Assembly: GCA_021904315.1 (NCBI GenBank)
Contig: CM038925.1
Coordinates: 12,464,501-12,528,500 of the forward strand
Length of the DNA: 64,000 nt
Direction of reading: 5' to 3'
DNA from: Sphagnum magellanicum
Lineage: Eukaryota > Streptophyta > Sphagnopsida > Sphagnales > Sphagnaceae
The position numbers and the translations under genes were made by a program. Below, one piece after another: positions 1-12,318 of this stretch (positions are counted from its first letter, which is position 1; each line of letters opens with the position of its first letter). The notes below the pieces were generated by a model. That model ran no database searches and was not told the DNA's origin. It worked only from the letters and a program-made list of their open reading frames with translations.

Positions 1-164
1 TGATTTTTGTTGCTAGATGGCCCCCATCCCAATCAAGGATGTGTGCATTGTAGGACCCTACCAACTTGAATGTTAATTCTAGTGATGGTGATTCATCAGA
101 GCTTGTTTCAGTAGGAATATTACAAGGTCCCATAGTATTTCGTCCTACAAAATTCCATTTTTAG

Positions 165-1085
165 CAAAATGTAACCAATTTTTTCAATATGATAGAAATA
201 TGTTTTTTTAGTATTTTAGTCATCAAATTCAACATTTATTTGGAAATTTTGTCAACTTTCTTTATTGGGTTCTAGCATGTAGCAAACAATGTGAAATATG
301 CTTTAGCTTTTTTTCTTTTGTATCTTGTTTAGAGGCAAATTTGGTTGAATACTCTTGCCCCTAGGTAGGTGGGCAAGTATATTTTATAGGTAGCCTAGTA
401 GGTAGGTAGGCATGAAGTTTATAGGTGCAATTGAGAAAAATAAACCATGGTCATAATTTTGAAATTTTCATCCTTACTTCGAAGGTTTGGGTCTAAATTA
501 GGGGATTTTGAGGATACTTGCAAAGTGGGGACAAACACTAGTAGACATTTTGTCTTTTGCAACTTGTCTTATGCAACTAAAAAATGTCGCATGCAACTAC
601 ACATGTTGCATGCATCTCCAAAATAGTTGCATAAGACAAGTTGTAAAAGACAAAATTTCTAGTAGTGAAAATGGCCAAGTGAGATGAAAAGGGGCATAGC
701 ATTGGGCACCACTTTATGGATATTTACAACATGTTTTCATGCAAGTGCAAAAGTGCATGGTAATTAAAAGCTGCACATATTGAAAAAAATGCCCATGTTT
801 TTATTTTTGACATTCATTACAACAAAATTGCAATGCAAACCATTTTGAAATTAAATACCAAAACGTTGGTCTACTACACACAAAATGAAGGCAAGATTCT
901 TTTTGTGAGGACTCAAACGGCCATAAGTTATTTACGTGTTGTACAAGTCAAGAATGTTACGTGGATCAAGTACAAATGACGTTGTGCACATGTCTTAGAT
1001 ATGCTTGATTTTTTTGGAACCTAGTTTAAATTATTACATAAGGATTCGATTCTTTGAAATTCCTCTAAAATTTAGACCTTTCATC
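165..1085 (+). repeat. Dispersed repeat B, copy 1 (same sequence as the P450 upstream region)
   Basis: This stretch aligns almost base for base with 42225-43026, directly upstream of the P450 gene. Shared landmarks are a run ending in 'gggttctagcatgtagca', a (TAGG)-rich stretch at 360-410, and the block from 'aaaccatggtcataatttt' to 'tttagacctttca'. The similarity stops at about 1085, and no P450 coding sequence follows. More diverged relatives lie at 37.5-40.2 kb and 50.3-50.5 kb. The repeat class is unknown. Confidence 0.85.
536..667. mobile_element. 132-bp CACTA-type MITE with 3-bp target-site duplication
   Basis: The element starts CACTAGTAGA and ends TCTAGTAGTG, so its termini are inverted repeats of the CACTA type. 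The inverted similarity continues inward for about 40 bp (TTGCAACTTGTCTTATGCAACTA against its complement). It is flanked by AAA on both sides (533-535 and 668-670). The sister copy of the host repeat at 42595-42610 reads 'ggggacAAAatggcc', which is the exact empty site. CACTA transposons are known to make 3-bp duplications. It has no coding capacity, so it is non-autonomous. Confidence 0.88.
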
Positions 1086-1497
1086 ATGTCTATATGGTGC
1101 AAGTTCGAGGTTCACAATTTATTGTTAAACACGTTGAGTGTGCCAACAATATGGGAATTTATATGTTTTCATGTTTCAAATGAATATTTTAATATTGTGG
1201 AGTCTATAAAATTAAATATGGCACCTTGAGCCAATATTATCATGATAATAAAGTAAGAGAATTAGGCCACAAAAATACTCTTAATTTGGAAAGCACACAT
1301 GGCAACATTATAACAAATTAAGCCAAATAATTGTGGATTTTTGTTGCTAGATGGCCCCCATCCCAATCAAGGATGTGTGCATTGTAGGACCCTATCAACT
1401 TGAATATTAATTCTAGTGATGATGATTCATCAAAGCTTGTTTAGGTAGGAATACTATAAAGTCCCATAGTATTTTAGCCTATGAAATTCCAACTCAA

Positions 1498-4146
1498 AAT
1501 TTGTTTTGCCCATTCCCAAGTAAAAAGGCATGGAAAGGTGTCTTTTCAAAATTGTGCCTAGAGCAAATTTTCAATACCTTCTCCATCAATTTGCACCCAT
1601 TTAGTTGCAATTGAATTTGAACACAATTCAATTAAATTTGAATTTAATTGAAATTCAATTCAAGGTGCATGCAATTTCATATAATATTTTGATTTGAATA
1701 TAAATTAATTTAAATGAAATCAATATTTTTTCGTCAATCAATCAATTGTTTCTTTCCACGTTTGGTTTTTTCCAATAATGGTTTTTTAAAAATAATCTCA
1801 TTCAACATGGCTTTCATCATATCTTGAGTTTTCATCGATGCAAATGTGCATTCTTGACATTGTTATTTTTTTATTACATTAACAATATGGTATTTAACAT
1901 GAATAAACAAATATTGATGTTTTGAAACCTTTGTTGTAGTTCATTGTTTTTTTCCATTTAAATTTCACCATTTCATTTTCATATAACATGTCAATAAACA
2001 AGGCTAGAGGAAGAGGAGAACATCCAACATGTCAAAGATCCATATGCAAAAAACAATATCAACCAAACAATGATATTTTTGGTAGTGGTGGTGTTCAACA
2101 AAGGTGGAATCCTAGAAGATTATGCATAGAATGGTGAGGGATTTCTTAATGTGAAAATTTGCAAGATAACTATATTCATAATTTTTATTTTGTTTCCAAG
2201 TTATCAACATTTCTTATTTGGATCTAAATATTTTAAACACTAAAATTCAATTATGACGTGATTTGCAACCTCCAATGTTTTTTGTGATAATATAATGTCT
2301 ACAACTCAAGTATATATAATGTTAGGACAAAAGATCAAATATCATTTATGATTTAGGAAAATGACATCATTGCAACATTATAGATGATCCACTAGCAAGT
2401 TGGTTTTACATGTGTGGAATAGCATTTTTCCAAAGAATTGAGAATTCATGAAATTGTGTAAAATTTCTTTGTCAAATATATCATTTTGCGATTCCTATGG
2501 TTTTCAATGTTTCCATTTTTGTAACATATATACCCATACAATCATGAACATGTGTGATTTGTAGATGATGTTCATGAAGTTTGAAATTTTGAAATTTTGA
2601 CATGAAAAACAAGAAATTGTGATCAAAGATAATTTTAGTAAAATTGGTGCATTAGTCACACATTGCTATTGTAACTTCGTGCTTCACAAAATTTTCCCAA
2701 CATAGGTTGCATCCCTTTCATGTATTTTGGATTATAAAAACAACTTTTTTTCTAATAACCTTCAACTCTCTAGATGTTAATACAATACTTGATATATTTT
2801 TTTTTTTGTGCACAATGAAAAAAATTATGATGGGTACAAATGTGATGAAACTAGTCAAAAATATAATCAAGGTAAAAACTTATTAATGGTTGTCAACAAT
2901 TTTTTGCTTCTAACTTATTGCCCCAATTTTGACATATAACAAGTATACCATATAATTATGTATCTACAATTTATTTAATTTTGTAAATTATCTCCATGTT
3001 CTCTTTGAATCCCAACTTTATGGATGTATCATCTCTATTCAAAGTTGATATAAATTGGCATGCACACAATGGTTGTAAATAATCTCAATGAACATGTGTT
3101 TGTAAATTGTGGATTCTTATTCCCAATTCACACTCAAGAACAATAGATAATATATGAAACTATTATTTGTGGATTATATTATTGCACAATAAACCATGCT
3201 AGTGCGAAAAATCAGCTTGCTTTGGAACAAGGAAGAAGTCACCTTAAGAGGACTTTCCCAAAGTTTTTTCACATTAGTTTATTGTAGATTTATTTTTAGG
3301 TGTGATTTAGGATTTTTTTTTTCCCTTTATGTGAACACATATTATTTCCATTTATGAACTTTTGGTGCCTCTAGATGTAGGAGACAAATTTATAATATTT
3401 ATAAGCAATTCAAACGGAGTTCGTGGTTTTTACCATGATACTGATGTAGGTGTCGGTTCACCCAAGGTGTTGGACAACATCTCCATGATAATTATGTTTA
3501 CAATAACATACCAATGCTCATCATTGGTAGTGTGGAACATCATGGAGCCCAAGTTATATTGCTTTCAAATATCTTGAAGTTATCAACAAATGTTTTTTTT
3601 TCAAAAAACAAGATTTTGTGAAGATTTTTTTTTGGAATATTTTAAAATAAACTATTTGAAACATTATAGGATATTTTATTCTTGACATTGAATCTTCAAG
3701 TAAAATAATCACTTGATGTTGAAATGTTGAACTTGCCATGGTACATGTAGCCCTTTTCTTATTGGTATTAAAATTCCACTAAAAAATGTAATATTAAAAT
3801 TTAATTAAAAAATAAAGTGATTTTGGACCATTTCCATCCCTAAGAATGAAAAACAAATAGTACAAATTGCCAAATTTCCAATTGAAAATTTATATTCTTT
3901 CCAACAAAACAATAATCAATTTAAACTACCATTCCAAAAATTGTTATGCACACAAGAAGAAAGTGCCTCAAGGACCATATTGCAAGGACCCAAATGACTA
4001 TATGTTATCATGTGCCACATGTGCAAAAAGTGTTATTAATAAAGTATGAAAACAATTTTCACACTTTTTACACCATATATATGCATTCCATTACATGTGG
4101 AACATGTTTTGTACAACTCCATCAAAGGCAACTTTGCATGCCAACC
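1498..4146. other. AT-rich intergenic stretch, no gene seen
   Basis: No open frame longer than about 70 codons here resembles a protein family I know. The stretch has long A and T runs. A fragment around 3870-4140 resembles the right part of repeat B (a 'cacaagaagaaagtg...aaggacccaaatg' pattern, also seen near 39.99-40.08 kb), so at least part is old repeat DNA. Confidence 0.6.
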
Positions 4147-4715
4147 TGACCATAGGGGTTGCACCCAAATGTCATTTTTCCCGGGACTCCCAAGTTAGGA
4201 GTCCCAACATTTTCGAAATTGGGACTCCTGCCACTTTGGATGCCTATAACTTTTAATGTAACCTCCAATTGAGGTGAGGTCTAAAGCAAAGTTATAGCCC
4301 TTGTTGAGAGCTTTCCAAAAATATGTGGCATGTCCCCTAAGCGGATATAATTCAAGGTAATTCTTGACTTTGAATGGTTACAAATCAAACTACCATTTAG
4401 ACTCTTGACCCTTCTTTTGGCCATAACTTACGTTGTAAGTACTCAAATGGATCATGTGAGCCCATTTTAGACATTTATGTTTCAAGAGATTTTTAATCCA
4501 ATGTGTTTTGACCCATCAAATCGCTTTTTAAAGATTTGGAAGTCCTTCAAGACTCTAATTCCCAAAGTGGGAGCCCATTTGGGAGTGTGTGGGCTCATTC
4601 CTTCACACTTTCCTGCACTCTCGGGAATGTGAATGTGACCCTTGGTTTGCACTCTCAATCCTCACCTTTCCATGCCCCTTGCCTTGGTTGCAAACCTAAG
4701 GCTAAGGTTGTGACA
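4147..4715 (+). repeat. LTR-like dispersed repeat, copy 1 (partner at 36327-36914)
   Basis: About 570 bp aligns along its full length with 36327-36914. Both copies begin TG and end CA, as LTRs do, but I see no matching target-site duplication around either copy. Near the start is an 8-bp perfect hairpin (4183-4190 with 4198-4205, arms GGGACTCC/GGAGTCCC). This copy abuts the truncated end of the gypsy element to its right. It could be a solo LTR of another family or a fragment of something longer. Confidence 0.7.
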
Positions 4716-4719
4716 ATTA

Positions 4720-5817
4720 AAATCAGTGCATTTAGATACCATTGTTTTATGGTCTCCCACATTTCTTGACATTCGACAGTCCATGCAAACACTTTTGTTT
4801 TGTGTAAGATTTTCGTGATGGGGGCCATAATGAAGGCAAAGTTATTGATGAAGCATTAATAGAACTGGGCCATCCCATTAAAAACTTATATGTCTTTAGG
4901 TGTTTTTGGTGTGGGCAAATTCACGATTGCCGAAATTTTTTTCGAATCAAGTAATTTTCCCGCCTTGGAAACAACGTACCCAAATATGACCCATGAGTAA
5001 ACCGAAAACATGCATTTCTCCGAATTCAAACTAATACCAAATTTTTAACATTTGTCAAAACACAACTGAAGTTTGGTAAGGTGCGTTTTGAAGTCCTTAA
5101 ATACATTGTAGTCATCCAGAAACGATTTCATGAACACCCTGAGGTATTCATGGAATGCCATATTCACTACTTGTTGGTAAGTTGGTGGAACATTCTTTAA
5201 TCCAAAAAGCATGACTATCCAAATAAACGCTCCCCAATCTGTAATGATGGTAGTCTTGTACCTATCTTTCGAGGTGATCATTGTTTGATGTTAACCTGAA
5301 AAGCCATCTAAAAATGAGTAAACTTCATGCCCTTCCACCATGTCCAATACTTCCTCCATAAAAGGTAAATGATAGGAATCATTTTTTGTGGCAACATTCA
5401 ACTTTTAGAAATCCACGTAGATTCGAAGTTTCTCATTATTTTTTGGTACCACCACAATCGGAGAGAGCCAAGTTGCCTCCTCCATTAAAATGACGAATCC
5501 TACAATTAGTAGCTTGTCCAAATCTTGTTTCACAACCACAACATAGTTCAGATTCATCTGATACCATGCTTGATGTGATGTAGGTATATTGGTATCAAAT
5601 TCATTCAATGATGTGTTAAATGAGGTGGAACACCTCTTAGATCCTTGTACGTCCACACAAAGACATCTTTGCACTCTTTCAACAATTGTTTTATTGCATC
5701 TGCTACAAAAGGGTTCAAATTGACATTTAGCTTCACCACTTGCGGTTCATTTTGAGTACCCAAATTTAGAAGGCGAATTTGGACTTTTTTTGATAGATTC
5801 CACTTTGCCATCTTCAT
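4720..5817 (-). pseudogene. Ty3/gypsy reverse transcriptase and start of RNase H, decayed
   Basis: Read on the minus strand, this encodes pieces of a Ty3/gypsy Pol polyprotein, which copies the element RNA into DNA. In order: a pre-RT linker with 'KECKDVFVWTYKDLRGV' (about 5620-5730), the RT start 'EATWLSPIVVVPKNNEKLR' (about 5420-5500), the palm segment 'WGAFIWIVMLFGLKN' (about 5190-5245), and an active-site box reading FLDD where gypsy elements usually have YVDD or FVDD (about 5110). The connection to RNase H follows, with 'NGMAQFY' and 'FAFIMAPITKIL' (about 4800-4880). Stop codons and frameshifts break it into at least four frames. The sequence ends inside RNase H at about 4720, so the rest of RNase H, integrase and the 3' LTR are missing. 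The linker and RT style recall the Tat/Athila branch; that placement is inference. Confidence 0.9.
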
Positions 5818-6439
5818 GTCCTACACTTTGATTCAAGCTAGCATAGTGTCTACCAAAATTTCTTCTAGTGTGTGTGGAAAATCAAAAATCAATTTGTCGA
5901 TACCAAAACATCTTCCACTATTTTTTTTCCCACATGCACCGCAATTACTACCATGTGAGGATCTATAGTGACTAACCTTACATCAAAAGGTGGAGTTTGA
6001 AGATGGGTTGGTTGGTTATTGGGAAATACTCTAAAAACCACATATCATTTAAAATTAGGGGCCAAATGTATGAGTTGACCAAGCGTGAAAGTATGTTTAC
6101 TATTCAATAATTGTTGATCGATTTCCTAGATCATATCTTGTTTTTAGTTCCATCATCAACAAAATCAATTTTGATTTTCGGTGGTCTAGATGATTCTTGC
6201 ATCGATGGTTGGCTCTATGGGGCTACTTTTAATATGGGTTCTAATGCTTGCATTTGTTGGATGACTAATTTGAAGGTCTTTTGCAATTGTTCATCCTCCC
6301 AATCTTCCGTAGTCTTGGTCTTCCAAGGCTCCGTCTCCCACTGCAGCACTAATATTGGGTTTTGGCTCTTCATTTTGACAATTAAGACTATGTTGACAAC
6401 GGTTTCATCCTTTTTCAATTCTGCATGAGAATTTTTGTT

Positions 6440-8460
6440 TTGGAACATCTCTTGTGCAACTAATTTATGTGGATAGTCCTAGATCTTGTGTTCTAATGAA
6501 TTGCATATGAAGCATCGATAGATCAAAGAACTTCCTTGATTTTAGTTCCCACGTTTTCCATGGTTTCCACTCATTCTTCTTCTTGCTTGAAGAGAAACTT
6601 CATTTACCATAACTTCTTTTTGTCCTTCAATTTGTTGTTTGGATTCTCTAGGTTCTAATGACAATGTTGCTTCAGATGCCTTAGTTTATGACAAAATCGC
6701 ACATCATTTCAATTCGAATGTTGTGTGGTGTTTTTTCTGGTTTTTTTAGTGGTTATAGCAATTTTTAGTATTCTTCGACATCTACCATATTTCCTCAAAG
6801 GTGACTACAGATTTTTTGTGTTCGAATAAGGTATCTCACTTCATTCCTATAGTTGCAAATTGTGAGTAAAGGACCAACCCAACTCGGAAGAAGGTTGTTA
6901 ACAAGATGTCATTCGCCTTATGCTGAAAACAATTAGCAAGTTTGAAGATCTGTTCATAGTAAACCTCAACCTTTTTGTCATTGCCCTACTTAAGGACTTT
7001 AAAAGCCATGTAAACATGTTCATCATTTTGACCAGTGCGATAACGCTTATAGAATGCAGCTTCCAATTCTAGTATAATGTAACCCAAATGAGACTACATA
7101 AATTTTTTGCCCCACTCTAAAATTGCATCTCTTAAGGTGAAAGAAAACAAGTTCATTATGTTAGCGTTTCACTTTTCACCATTAGCTTGAATTACTTTCC
7201 AAAACACTCAAACATGAGCATCCGGATTTATTTCAATAAAATAAATTGGGTACAACAATGTTTTCCTTGATGAGGGAGCCACATGGGTAGTGGGTGTTAG
7301 TGATGGATACCATGGTGGGTACCATGAGTTCCAAGGGGAACTTGGCTAGGGAGCACCGAAAGGCACACTTGCGCCTCCAACTATAAATCCGCCTCCACCT
7401 CCACTTGGGGGTTCGCTTCTACCCAGAGGTCCACCACCTCCTCCTAAAGGTCTGCTCCCCCCTCCTAGTGGTCCTCCACTCCCATGAGGAGGACTACCAT
7501 CGCCTCCCATAGGTATCCCGTGTTTATAATTACTGAATCCTGTTGGGGGGTTTCGTGTGGGCGGTTGGAAATAGGGCACCAGATTTTCAGTAAAAAGCTC
7601 GCCAATTGGAGCATTTACCGAGGGAGTCATCATAGACGCTTGGACACCCCGACTTCCTCCCGTTGTAGTAATTATAGTAGACCCCATATTCAAGAAAGGA
7701 TATGCCACAAATCTAGTTATGTTGGAGAAAGTAAGTGGAAGTTTTCCTAGGTAATAAGGATTTGGAATCATTATTGATGGGTTGTTGTCATTGCCTGCAT
7801 AGGATGGTCCATAGTTCCCAAGGTAGCCTAGTAAAATACTAATTTCTGATAAGATTCATTGCTGAATACTAATCATTCAACATCCAAATAATAGGGTAAC
7901 TGGGGGCAATTGTGAAAGAAGGGGTATGCTCAAGTACTACAAGAATCTGAATCACTAAAATCTGGGAGCTAATTGAAATGGCAGGTTGGGTGGTACTGAA
8001 AATTGATATTTGGTTGGATCTATAGGGGTAGTTTCTAACTACATGTGCACGACCTCTACAAAAAGTGCAAATCTAGCTAATGGGTGTGGAATCAATGATA
8101 AAAATAGGCATTATCAAAATCGTCTAACGTGAGTCTGCTCCCCACAAAAATTCATCATCGAAAAGTGGTCACTATCGTTAATTTCTAAAGTAGCCCTCTC
8201 CGAAGACTCCACCAGATCCTTGGTTGTCCTCTAAAGTTGAAAACTTTCATTCTCCAAGGGTCGGGTACTAGGTGCAACAATCTCTTGGTATGGAATAACA
8301 TCATTTTGGTAGGGGTCCAAACGTGGCCCCATGAGGGTTTTCCATCCATAATCATGACCAACCGCTCCATCAAATGAATTCTAGTGTTAATTCGTATTTC
8401 CAATTTTCTTCTTTCAATGTTGATTCCAACTTCATGTTGTTTTGCCACATGCATGGTAGC
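6440..8460 (-). pseudogene. Ty3/gypsy gag, decayed
   Basis: The minus strand between the 5' LTR and RT holds broken gag frames; gag forms the virus-like particle. From the 5' side, 8185-8454 is an 89-codon open piece with no clear match. Next, 7346-7771 encodes a Gly/Pro-rich linker (several GGG and GGPLG runs). A helical gag core is readable in several frames over about 6850-7300, including 'DAILEWGKKF' and 'KANDILLTTFFRVGL'. Near 6480-6520 the phrase 'CFICNSLEHK' is a CCHC zinc knuckle whose last cysteine is replaced (DYP). Several stops and frameshifts show it is dead. Its placement between the LTR and RT supports the call. Confidence 0.8.
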
Positions 8461-8777
8461 AAGGCCTTTTCAATCCATTGTGTGAAATTGTCCTCCCTAA
8501 CCAACAAAAAGGACATCTCCACCTTTTCGTTGCAATGTTTCGTTCATTTTCTTCCTCGTACTGGACTTGTCAACATAGTTGTCATCTTTCAGAAACAAAA
8601 GTGGTTCACACGTACAATAAAGATTTTTATGTTTTTTTTAGTTTTGAACAAAAAAATGAATTGCACAAACAATGAAACTTTTGGAAGAAATAATCTCGTT
8701 TTTCCAGTGAAGACAAATAGTTTTTATTGAATCTCTCAACAAAAAGTTACTAAACCAAAAATCCTAGTTTTGTATTT

Positions 8778-8794
8778 GCAAATTGATCGCCAAA
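8778..8794 (-). other. Degenerate tRNA primer-binding site of the gypsy element
   Basis: Immediately inside the LTR end, the minus strand reads 'TTTGGCGATCAATTTGC'. Many plant Tat/Athila elements carry a TTTGGCGCCGTTGCC-type site here. The first seven bases match and the rest has decayed. Confidence 0.5.
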
Positions 8795-9589
8795 TGTTAA
8801 GCTCACTCAGTGATTTCCTAGGTGTTTTTGGGTACTTAATTGAAAACAAGTACATACTTGAACACCTCAAATTTGTTGGTGTTTAATGACAAATAATCAC
8901 TTAAAAAAAGGTGGAAAACAATTAGGCAAATAGCCTACCACTTTTTCTTAAGGAAAACAAGTAGATAACAATAAAACAATTATGCAACATCTCTAAAGCT
9001 AACAATCGAAACAATAAGCAAAAAAAACAACTTCAACACACTTTGTGAAGCAAAAACTTAAACAAAAAACAAAACTCACTTCATGCAAAGAACTTCAAAG
9101 TGCAAAAATACATTACATCATATCCCAAAAGAAATATAAGGAAAAAAACCTTTGAGCTTCTGCAAAAGAAGACTTCAAATCTGTCAAAAAACGATGGGGA
9201 TCTTAAAAAAATGAAAAATCCCTAGAAATCCTCCTGAACTCGAAGTTATCTAACCTTATCCTACATCTAGAATCTATAATTAAAGTCAAAGGCGACAACT
9301 CATTTTTTGGTTTTATTAATAAACAACTTTCAAAACTGGTAATGACTTAAAATTGGTAGTAACCTAAAATTAGTAGTGATTTGAAATCGGTAGTAACCTA
9401 AAATCAGTAATGACTTAAAATCAATTCTAACTTAAAATCAGTAGTAAAATCAATTCTAACCTAAAACTAATAGAAACGTAAAATCGATATAAATAAAATC
9501 AGTTTATATTTCAAAATCAATAAAGTTTGATTTTTGGTACAAAATTACAACTTTTAAAAACTATCCTAGAAAACTTTCTAGCCTTAATA
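8795..9589 (-). repeat. 5' LTR of the gypsy element (about 795 bp)
   Basis: On the + strand this runs from TGTTAAGC to CCTTAATA. It aligns along its whole length with 53289-54018 (TGTTAGGC to CCTTAACA), the 3' LTR of a related copy 44 kb away. Shared landmarks include 'tcctaggtgtttttgggta', 'accactttttcttaaggaaaa' and 'aacttcaacacacttt'. It contains a 17-bp tandem array (9331-9503). Gag lies on its lower-coordinate side, so this is the 5' LTR of a minus-strand element. Confidence 0.85.
9331..9503. repeat. 17-bp minisatellite inside the LTR
   Basis: About nine to ten imperfect copies of a 17-bp unit resembling 'aaaatcagtagtaacct' follow each other. The homologous LTR at 53827-53936 has about six units, which explains most of the length difference between the LTRs. 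Confidence 0.8.
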
Positions 9590-11179
9590 ATCCTTATCAC
9601 TTGAATGCACGAGATTTTAATGGCAGATTGGAAAGGAGGGGGGGCCGATGTCCAATTGTGAATGGCCATGAGTTGTTAGGCTATGTTAATGACTATGAAA
9701 CTTGGAAGCAAAAAAATGGAAAGGCTGATAATCCATCCATGCAAACGAAAGTGAAACAAAAAAACATTTTATTTGCCTTGCCCTACTAGAAGGTGAGTTA
9801 TTCATTCCAAACATGCCGACTATTGCAAATTGGCCAATGTTTGTAATTGAGATGTATTTGGACCTTCATTAGGTTTGGAATGCATAGTCATTGTAGACCA
9901 CAATACCGTCTTTTCATTGTCTCACCATATTGGTTCACACCACCAATGCAATGAAATTACCAGTTGGGGATGTGTAGATATTCTAGCTCAAAATTGAAAT
10001 TACCACTTTTGCAATCTCATAGTTCAATGCATCAATGGGCACATAATTGTTGTACCAAGTTAACATGGTGAAATACATCAAGTGTATCATAATCTTGTGT
10101 CTTGAAATAAGGCAAGAATTCTTATCTTTATGGTATTTTATGTCTATTATATTAATTGGTTACATTTAACAATTTAAATTTTAGTGGATTAAGGTTATGG
10201 TTTCATTGTAGTTGATAATTTAAATTACTTGATTAACTTAGTACACTTTGGATGAATTTTGAAGTCAAATCCCCAAGATCCAAATTACCTTCCAATTGTA
10301 TTTTAGTTTTCTTAATATATATCAATATGGAATATTAATATTTTGCACCATCCCAACATAGCCATAGAGAGTGACATACATAGGTATATAGTCTAGCATA
10401 TTAATTAATGAATATCATCTCAATCTAGTTTTGGAGTGGGCTTTTATGGTTCAGGGTTTGTGTCCAATGTTTTCATATTTGTTTTTGTGGGTGTTGATTG
10501 GTAGGACTTGATGATACGACACACTTTCAAAGTCATGCATTGTGAAAAAAACCTTGCAATTAACATAATGAAAATAATCCTTGGTGAGAAGGACATTAAG
10601 AAAGTATGCCAAGATCTAGAGAGCTTGGGTATTCGTAGTGCACTATGGTTGGAGCTACATTTGACATGAGAAGGGGAGATAATATATTAAAACATATGCA
10701 ACTCAATATTTTGTAATTATACTTGAATGATTTAGTGAATTTTTTCACATTTCTTAAACTATCAACATATTTACATAAGTGGAATCATCCACTTTGAACT
10801 TATTGAAAACACTATTTGAACGTTGCATATTGCACTTATTAGTATTATATTAAAACACACATAATGCCTCACATTTATATTTGAATGGGTTAGTGAATTT
10901 TTTTGAATCTCTTGAACTATTAATATTTACACACAAGTTGAATCATTCACTTTGAATATTGTTAAATTCATTACTTATGAGTTGCATTTTGCACTCACCA
11001 CAATTTTTTGAAATGGATGTATAAAAAATTAAGAAATTTCACATTTATATTTCAATGGGTTAGTGATTAGGTCAAAATTCTAAGATGCATGTAAATCTCC
11101 AAATTATGTTTTTTTCATAAATTAAACTCTTGTACATTTAGGTAAATTTAAATGTGTAATTTTCCCCTAATTTGTTTTA

Positions 11180-11221
11180 GGCATCATGAACAAGTTTATT
11201 ATTATGAATGTTCATGATGCC
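11180..11221. repeat. Perfect 13-bp inverted repeat (hairpin)
   Basis: GGCATCATGAACA at 11180-11192 is the exact complement of TGTTCATGATGCC at 11209-11221, with a 16-base AT-rich loop. It may be the remnant of a small fold-back element. Confidence 0.75.
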
Positions 11222-11299
11222 ACATTAAAAAAACCCCAAAAATAATCCCTAGTTTCCCCCCCACATTTTTTTTTTTGGTGTATGAAAAAAAATCCATGT

Positions 11300-11330
11300 T
11301 AATAATAATAATAATAATTATTATTATCAA
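11300..11330. repeat. (AAT)n/(ATT)n palindromic microsatellite
   Basis: A run of AAT units passes directly into ATT units, so it can fold on itself. Confidence 0.8.
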
Positions 11331-12149
11331 TAATTTATACTTTTATTATTATTTTTAACATGGCTTATCAAAAAATTTAAGTTTGTTTTGGTACAAGTTT
11401 ATGTTTGAATATTTAGAAATGAACATAAATTTATTATTTTAAAGAAAATGAATGAATTATAACTTATGATAATAATAATGACATCAATTCCTTTATATAT
11501 ATATCAATTTTTTAATCTTCTTCAAGATTATCCACAAGAAAATAACCATTTTTGGCTATGAGCCATATATGGAAATACAAATTTGTTAAACTATTTTTAC
11601 ATTTTGGTTACAAGTCCTAGAACCTATTATAGAATTATATCATTTAAAATTTATAAAATTAGAAAAAATTGAAATATATGTTGATGTTGATGGCCTTTCT
11701 TATGTTTGTAAAATGATGAAAATTCACCACCAAAATAAAAAGGTTACATCATTAATATTTATTTAAAATTTCAAAAAAATTGGATAAGGTTGTAATGATC
11801 ACAAATATTAAACTTAAAAAATTTCAAATAAATTTGATGTTGGAATTTTTTATGAGTTTAATGTTGAAATTATTAAAATTATTTGAAAACTTTTATTCAT
11901 TAAGAGTAACCTTTTTAATTTGAATTTTTTTATCTCAAATTTTTGGCAATATTTTTGTTGTTAACATTTTTTTTGAATTTGAACCTTTTTTTTGAATTTT
12001 TTTCCCAACAATAATTGCCAAGTTAAGAAAATTTGAAACCAAATAAACATGTTGGTTGTGGCACTGCAACAAATTGTGGTTGAAACTATTACATGATTCC
12101 ACCCAAATTCAATTTTAGTGGAATTGGACATAAGTGACCACCTTCCACT

Positions 12150-12318
12150 TTGATCCCACTTACTATTGGATTTTAATGGGATCCCAATGGATCTTGCCAT
12201 TATGTCCATTTTTTCACCACATTTTGTACATACATCACTGTGCTTTCCACTTTGATCCCACCATTGTTGGATTTTACTAGGATCCCGCTGGACCTTGCCA
12301 CTCCATTTTTTTTTTTCT
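12150..12318. repeat. Two-copy tandem repeat, period about 97 bp
   Basis: The block starting 'ttccactttgatcccac' at about 12150 recurs at about 12247 with the same order of motifs (tggatttta, gggatccc/aggatccc, tggatcttgcca/tggaccttgcca). The minus-strand reading frame across it simply reflects the duplication. Confidence 0.75.

Larger units (their letters stand above)
1..1497. repeat. Direct repeat pair (about 1-163 and 1335-1497) flanking a 1.2 kb segment
   Basis: The first ~160 bases of the window recur at 1335-1497 with about 90% identity by eye; both carry the phrase around 'gatggcccccatcccaatc'. Between them lies a copy of dispersed repeat B (165-1085) and about 250 bp of AT-rich sequence. 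The arrangement resembles either a tandem duplication or LTRs of a small element, but I see no primer-binding site or polypurine tract, and the left copy may be cut by the window edge. Confidence 0.7.

Noticed and set aside
3362-4149. Several overlapping 60-70 codon frames on both strands
   Set aside because: They are in AT-rich, partly repeat-derived DNA and show no domain or conserved pattern.
4536-4769. 77-codon frame with a similar frame at 36556-36834
   Set aside because: The similarity is explained by the shared LTR-like repeat at DNA level; the two frames begin and end at different points.
9601-9789. 62-codon + strand open frame next to the gypsy 5' LTR
   Set aside because: It begins at TTG, matches no family I know, and is short enough to be chance.
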